Below, one piece after another: positions 60,601 to 64,000 of a stretch of DNA of 64,000 bases. The translations under genes were made by a program, and so were the position numbers. Within the stretch, counting starts at the first letter, position 1, and every line of letters begins with the position of its first letter. Source of the stretch: BQWY01 sp046351095 (GTDB lineage Bacteria; Nitrospirota; Nitrospiria; Nitrospirales; Nitrospiraceae); the NCBI GenBank assembly GCA_046351095.1, contig JAXLZC010000001.1:682001-746000 (forward strand), given 5' to 3'. A model generated the notes under the pieces. It made no database searches and was not told the origin of the DNA. It saw only the letters and a program-made list of their open reading frames with translations.

Positions 60601-63600
60601 GTAGCTCAACACGCTCCCGTCGGCGAATTCGAACTGATCAATAGGATGAGCACCGGACGGCGTGTTCACGCCGAAGCTGGTGATACGCACCATGTCGTCG
60701 CTGTTACCGAGACGCACCAGCAATGCATCATCGGCTCCGCGGTCCAGGGTCAAGGACGTGGAGGTGATGCCGCTTCCGAAAAGCAGGCGGTTACCCTCTC
60801 CGGCAAGATCGGTGATGGTGTCGACACCATCGCCGATATTGAAGACGTAGGTGTCGGCCCCGCCCTCACCCCGCAACTCATCATTTCCGATGCCGCCTTC
60901 AAGGAAGTCGTCGCCGAGTCCGCCATTGAGTACGTCTTCCCCCTCCTCCCCATAAAGTCGATCATCACCGTTGTCGCCAAGCAATTGGTCACTCCCGCTC
61001 CCGCCGAAGAGCACATCGGCGTCAGCCTCGCCTCTCAGGAGGTCGTCTCCCTCATCGCCGAACAATCGATCTTCACCGGCACCGCCGAAAAGACGATCGT
61101 TGCCGGACTCGCCGACCAACAGATCGATCCCGTTTCCCCCCTGCAATTCGTCGATACCGGCGCCGCCGAACAGCTTGTCATCGCCCTCACCCGCGACGAG
61201 TATATCGTCGCCGTCACCGCCATCGAGCAAATCAAGCCCCGCTCCTCCGAAGAGCATATCGTTGCCCTCGTCGCCGAACACTAGATCGTCCCCATCCTCC
61301 CCATCCAACTGATCGTCGCCCGTATTGCCGGAGAGAACATCGTCGCCGACACCGCCCAACTCGATGTCGTTTCCACTCCCGCCGTAGAGGGTGTCGTTGC
61401 CGTTTTCCCCAAACAGCCGATCGACGCCGTCACCGCCATCCAGAACATCGTCCCCCCCACCGCCTTGCAACTCGTCGTCACCCACGCCACCAGCAAGCGT
61501 GTCGTCGAAGCCAAGCACCGCGTTATTCGCGTAATCGCCGACCAACAGGTCGTTACCGTCTCCCCCGAAGAGCGCGTCTTCGCCGCCGCCGCCGACCAAT
61601 TGATCATTGCCCGCGCCGCCTTCCAGCCAGTCTTGCCCTTCTTCAACCGTATCCACCTGAGCATCGTCACCCCAGAGCTGATCTGCGCCATCGCCGCCCA
61701 GTAAGATATCGTCCCCGCCGTCACCCTGGAGATAGTCGTCTCCCTCGCCGCCGTTGAGATAGTCGGCTCCACCCTGTCGCGCGAAAAACGCCTGCCGCCC
61801 GCCCACCGCAGTACTTACGGTAAAACCATTGAATGTCCCCGGGTCGGCACCGCCTTGCCAAACAAGGGTGTCACCTGCCGGACTATTGTCACCGTAGAGA
61901 AAATCATTCCCGGCTCGTCCATAGACCGTGTCGTCGCCAAGACCCGCTGCCATCCAGTCGTCCCCATCTCCGCCGTCAAGATAATCCTTGCCGATACGGC
62001 GAGGCGTCGGATTGCTGAACACCTGACCGACCAGACTGTTCACTGAGTCGTCTCCGTAGAGTTGGTCATTCCCAGCCCCGCCGAGCAAGGTGTCTCCTGC
62101 TTCCTGTCCTTGCAGAACATCGTCGCCGCTCCCGCCGTCGAGATAATCCTCATCAGGCGTGCTTAAGGTGCCCGACACCCAATCACCGATCAGCAGATCA
62201 CGCCCGTCGCCGCCGTAGAGCAGGTCTTTCCCGGCCCCACCGCCCAGCGCATCGTCGCCCAACTCGCCGAACAACCGATCGTGATCCATACCGCCGGACA
62301 AGGCATCCGATCCGGTGCCGCCGTACATTTCGTCCGTCGCGTAGGGACTGAGGTTCATCAGATAGTCATTCCCACCCAACCCGCGCATGACGGTGGCGTA
62401 GGCGACTCCGCCACCGGCCGTCTCCAGGATGTCGTTGCCCTCTGTCCCGGTATAGGTTTCGGTATGCGACGGTGTCCCATAGGTAATTGTGGGGAGTGCT
62501 CCAGAACCCAGATTGCCGGCGTCGGTGAGTTGGATCCCGAGCATTCCTTTCTCAAAATCGAAATTCTGAATGGTCACAGACCCGTCGCTGAGTGGACCGG
62601 TAATGAGGAGATCCGAGCCGGATTGCACATAGGTAAATTTCCCATCGAGACTACGATAGGTATTTTCGGGGTCGTTTTGCTGGCGAATGCCGCCGTGAAG
62701 CAGGGTCCCACCAAACTCAATCGTGCCTTTGCCGTCGGAGTCGATGATGGTATCCACACCGAACGAATGTAGGTAGCGATCGATGCCTTCTCCCCCGCGG
62801 AGAGTATTGGTATCGCGTCCGCCATCCAGCACATCGGCCCCAATCCCTCCCTCTAAGAGATCGTCCCCCTGGCCGCCCAGAATGGTGTCATTGCCCTCGC
62901 CGCCACTCAGCAGAGTGTCGTTCCCGTCGTTGCCTTCAATATAGTCATCTCCGCCATTACCTGAAATCGCATCCTCTCCGTCTCCACCATATAGATGGTC
63001 GGACAAGAAGCCGCCTTCAAGCGTGTCGTTGGATTCACCACCAAATATATATTCGTTTGTGGCCAGGCCCGGTAGAATCCTTGGAACAATTTCGTCATGT
63101 GTCGTCAGGTCTATCCAGTGAGCGCGCTTGAACTGATCGAGTCCTGCTTGTCCGTTGTGAAGATTCTGCTCGATCTTTCGCCCTAAAAACGACACCCGGT
63201 CCCTAATATATTCGAGCGTCATCGCCCCGTTCCCAGTTTCTGGATCGTACAAATCCAATTCACCGGGATTGTACCGGGCACCATAATCCACACCTACGAC
63301 GGCAAATGGGTTCAATTCTTTCAGCGCATAACGATATGCAGTTCCTGCATCGCCAGGGAGCACTGCAAACCCCTTTAAGGTTTCCACAGGCATATCTACA
63401 AGCGACTTGATTTGAAACGATCCACCCGCCAACGAGCCTCGAACTTCTTGGATGCCTGCATAGAATTGATTTCGCAAGGCAAGATTCCCATAGGCCCCAG
63501 CATCGCGACTATACGGCGTCGGTTGAAACGGCGTGCTTGTGGAGTGAAAGACCTTCCGGATGACATCCAGGGCACTTTCCAATGTATTCCCTTCAGAGAG

Positions 63601-64000
63601 AGCAGATCCGAACGGAGAAGCGGAAACGGCACCTTGAGCAGAAGAGGCTTTAAAAATCGACTCGATCTGGAGTTGGGTCAGTGTGGGGTCAACATCCAAA
63701 AACAATTCTTGCAGCGCCATCGAGTCCACAAGCAATGTAATGCTGTGGGTATTCCCGTATTGAATTTCACCATTTTGGTCTAGGCCCTCAAAGAAAGGTT
63801 GATTCTCAATCAAGATGGGATGTGGCGAGGCATGAATACCCGAGTTTGAAACACCCTCCATGTCGAAACCAGCGGCGGCCACACCATAGAGCTGAACGAT
63901 CTTTTGAAAGGGACCGTCGTTACGTGTGATGTTGCCTATGGAGCCGGTTCCAATCAACACAGTGCCGACACTGCCAAATGTCTGTTCGGTATCGGCTACG
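57616..64000 (-). CDS. Giant RTX calcium-binding protein (5' end outside window)
   Basis: At least 2,127 residues; the frame is open through base 64000, so the GTG at 63960 need not be the start. The N-terminal ~320 residues are non-repetitive, with 'HWIDLTTHDEIVPRILPG' recalling lipase/haemolysin-like leaders. Then come dozens of GGxGxDxLx nonapeptides in blocks, interrupted by haemolysin-type modules ('RLVFADGTVWTYDEAMS'-like 'F.DG..W.Y'). The last ~550 residues carry about seven ~60-residue units of 'GNDTYVVG.GDTVVEAA...TVESTVTWSLGANIENLSL' type. C-terminal ~90 residues end AVLAANWH. Likely type I secreted and Ca2+-folded; no transporter genes are in the window. Confidence 0.92.
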   Translation of the reverse strand, partial: VADTEQTFGSVGTVLIGTGSIGNITRNDGPFQKIVQLYGVAAAGFDMEGVSNSGIHASPHPILIENQPFFEGLDQNGEIQYGNTHSITLLVDSMALQELFLDVDPTLTQLQIESIFKASSAQGAVSASPFGSALSEGNTLESALDVIRKVFHSTSTPFQPTPYSRDAGAYGNLALRNQFYAGIQEVRGSLAGGSFQIKSLVDMPVETLKGFAVLPGDAGTAYRYALKELNPFAVVGVDYGARYNPGELDLYDPETGNGAMTLEYIRDRVSFLGRKIEQNLHNGQAGLDQFKRAHWIDLTTHDEIVPRILPGLATNEYIFGGESNDTLEGGFLSDHLYGGDGEDAISGNGGDDYIEGNDGNDTLLSGGEGNDTILGGQGDDLLEGGIGADVLDGGRDTNTLRGGEGIDRYLHSFGVDTIIDSDGKGTIEFGGTLLHGGIRQQNDPENTYRSLDGKFTYVQSGSDLLITGPLSDGSVTIQNFDFEKGMLGIQLTDAGNLGSGALPTITYGTPSHTETYTGTEGNDILETAGGGVAYATVMRGLGGNDYLMNLSPYATDEMYGGTGSDALSGGMDHDRLFGELGDDALGGGAGKDLLYGGDGRDLLIGDWVSGTLSTPDEDYLDGGSGDDVLQGQEAGDTLLGGAGNDQLYGDDSVNSLVGQVFSNPTPRRIGKDYLDGGDGDDWMAAGLGDDTVYGRAGNDFLYGDNSPAGDTLVWQGGADPGTFNGFTVSTAVGGRQAFFARQGGADYLNGGEGDDYLQGDGGDDILLGGDGADQLWGDDAQVDTVEEGQDWLEGGAGNDQLVGGGGEDALFGGDGNDLLVGDYANNAVLGFDDTLAGGVGDDELQGGGGDDVLDGGDGVDRLFGENGNDTLYGGSGNDIELGGVGDDVLSGNTGDDQLDGEDGDDLVFGDEGNDMLFGGAGLDLLDGGDGDDILVAGEGDDKLFGGAGIDELQGGNGIDLLVGESGNDRLFGGAGEDRLFGDEGDDLLRGEADADVLFGGSGSDQLLGDNGDDRLYGEEGEDVLNGGLGDDFLEGGIGNDELRGEGGADTYVFNIGDGVDTITDLAGEGNRLLFGSGITSTSLTLDRGADDALLVRLGNSDDMVRITSFGVNTPSGAHPIDQFEFADGSVLSYSQLAARGFTLRAPATGVSFAGTELNDRIQGSAVNDVIDGRAGDDTIDGGDGADTIDGGAGNDSVDGGAGNDRLSGGLGANILRGGSGDDLLVSINREDRLYGGTGNDVYQLFGIPATVQEDANAGIDTVQLAPSASLSYVAPDNIENVEILGDWGLGESVQVDLFGNALDNQLMGSHRLDGAAGNDILIGQGDNTYVFGRGYGEDRIRTGEQWYARTGLDQVSFLEGIAPGDLALRLEAGHLVLSITGTEDRLIVESFTAGPHNGVDRFVFADGTVWTYDEAMSRVHEFIGTAQNDLLYGSEQDDVLRGLDGNDQLQGSAGNDILDGGAGQDLLLGSLGSDTYLFGRGSGYEMIAEEGGFSDLDTVLLGEGITQSDVALHALADNGSVQLTIQGTNDKLELGGFFMGDANRVDRIQFADGTTWDYAAMAARVQGVMLNGTDEADYLSGNVTDDSLVGNGGDDVLYGWAGNDLLDGGIGADTMQGGAGNDIYVVDQVGDVVTELSGQGTDTVQASLTYTLGANVENLTLIGTAAINGTGNALNNVLAGNSAANVLTGGAGNDTYVVGIGDTVVEAAGAGTDTVQTEASWTLESNVEKLILVGSAAVNGTGNSLANTLTGNAAANTLNGGTGADTMIGGGGDDTYIVDNVSDKVTELAGEGRDVVQSSVTYTLSANVEDLTLTGTSAINGTGNSLDNLLVGNSAANTLTGGSGNDTYVIGAGDTVVEVANAGIDTVQSSITYTLGSNVENLVLLGTAAINGTGNSLNNRLVGNNAANVLTGGAGNDTYVVGLGDSVVEAANAGVDTVESTVTWSLGANIENLSLFGSNAINGTGNTLANILIGNAGANILAGGDGNDTLSGLQGNDTLNGGNGNDLYRFGRGDGQDALVDASGTSDRLEFGTPINPLDLMLSRSANDLRIALYGTTEQVTISNWYGGIGNQIETVQAGNGQLLLNTQVDQLIQAMASFSQQSGLTWDQAIAQRPQDVQAVLAANWH

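Noticed and set aside
57616..64000. Repeated GGxGxDxLx-coding DNA as a possible CRISPR or satellite array
   Set aside because: The repeats keep one open frame and encode standard calcium-binding nonapeptides.

Overview
The window is a GC-rich bacterial chromosome segment with about 45 protein genes and one tRNA. I infer a Nitrospira-like member of Nitrospirota. The basis is the mix of a coenzyme-B12-type ribonucleotide reductase of about 1,190 residues, a RuBisCO-like protein, CheB/CheR-fused hybrid kinases, a class GN-type sortase with a VIT/vWA partner, and an RTX giant. No rRNA or clade-specific marker is present, so this placement is moderate at best.

Layout. 1-5736: end of a probable AAA+ ATPase gene, a large uncharacterised protein, ligA, and a CorC/HlyC membrane protein. 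6030-8266: rlpA, a PIN toxin-antitoxin pair, an ACT protein and a cupin. 8266-12417: B12-dependent ribonucleotide reductase with tandem NrdR-like boxes upstream. 12418-14665: a small membrane protein, an AmpG-like transporter and a lipoprotein. 14829-25119: a signalling region holding two CheB-CheR-PAS-kinase giants, a Cys-rich PAS-like protein and a PAS-GGDEF protein. Remnants between them show that the block PAS-like protein / giant kinase / PAS-GGDEF was duplicated in tandem and each copy lost different parts. 25243-28175: translationally coupled mtaB-miaB. 28176-34340: a lipoprotein, a mutY-Nudix-exonuclease operon, a zinc-ribbon Nudix hydrolase and a lipoprotein with about 12 'GNDxY' repeats. 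34583-37096: lon.

37276-38797 is a lower-GC insert: an OLD-type TOPRIM domain without its ATPase, overlapping an intact UvrD-like helicase, which looks like a decayed Gabija-type defence locus. 38959-45158: DUF4112 protein, msrB, an NAD-dependent dehydrogenase, a RuBisCO-like protein followed by a B12-binding radical SAM enzyme, and a peroxiredoxin. 45350-54811: a TPR/Sel1 protein, a CHASE2-sigma54 activator, an OmpA protein behind a well-formed -24/-12 promoter, a VIT/vWA surface protein, its sortase, and a pentapeptide protein. This reads as a sensed, sigma54-controlled cell-surface module. 54857-64000: an NlpE/adhesin-like protein, a GNAT enzyme, tRNA-Arg(TCT), a DUF1778/GNAT toxin-antitoxin pair, and the 3' part of a giant RTX calcium-binding protein running off the window.

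How they fit together. DNA upkeep (ligA, mutY, two Nudix enzymes, an exonuclease, ribonucleotide reductase), tRNA thiomethylation and protein quality control (lon, msrB, peroxiredoxin) are housekeeping. The accessory part consists of two toxin-antitoxin pairs, the broken defence locus, the duplicated signalling block, the sortase module and the RTX protein.
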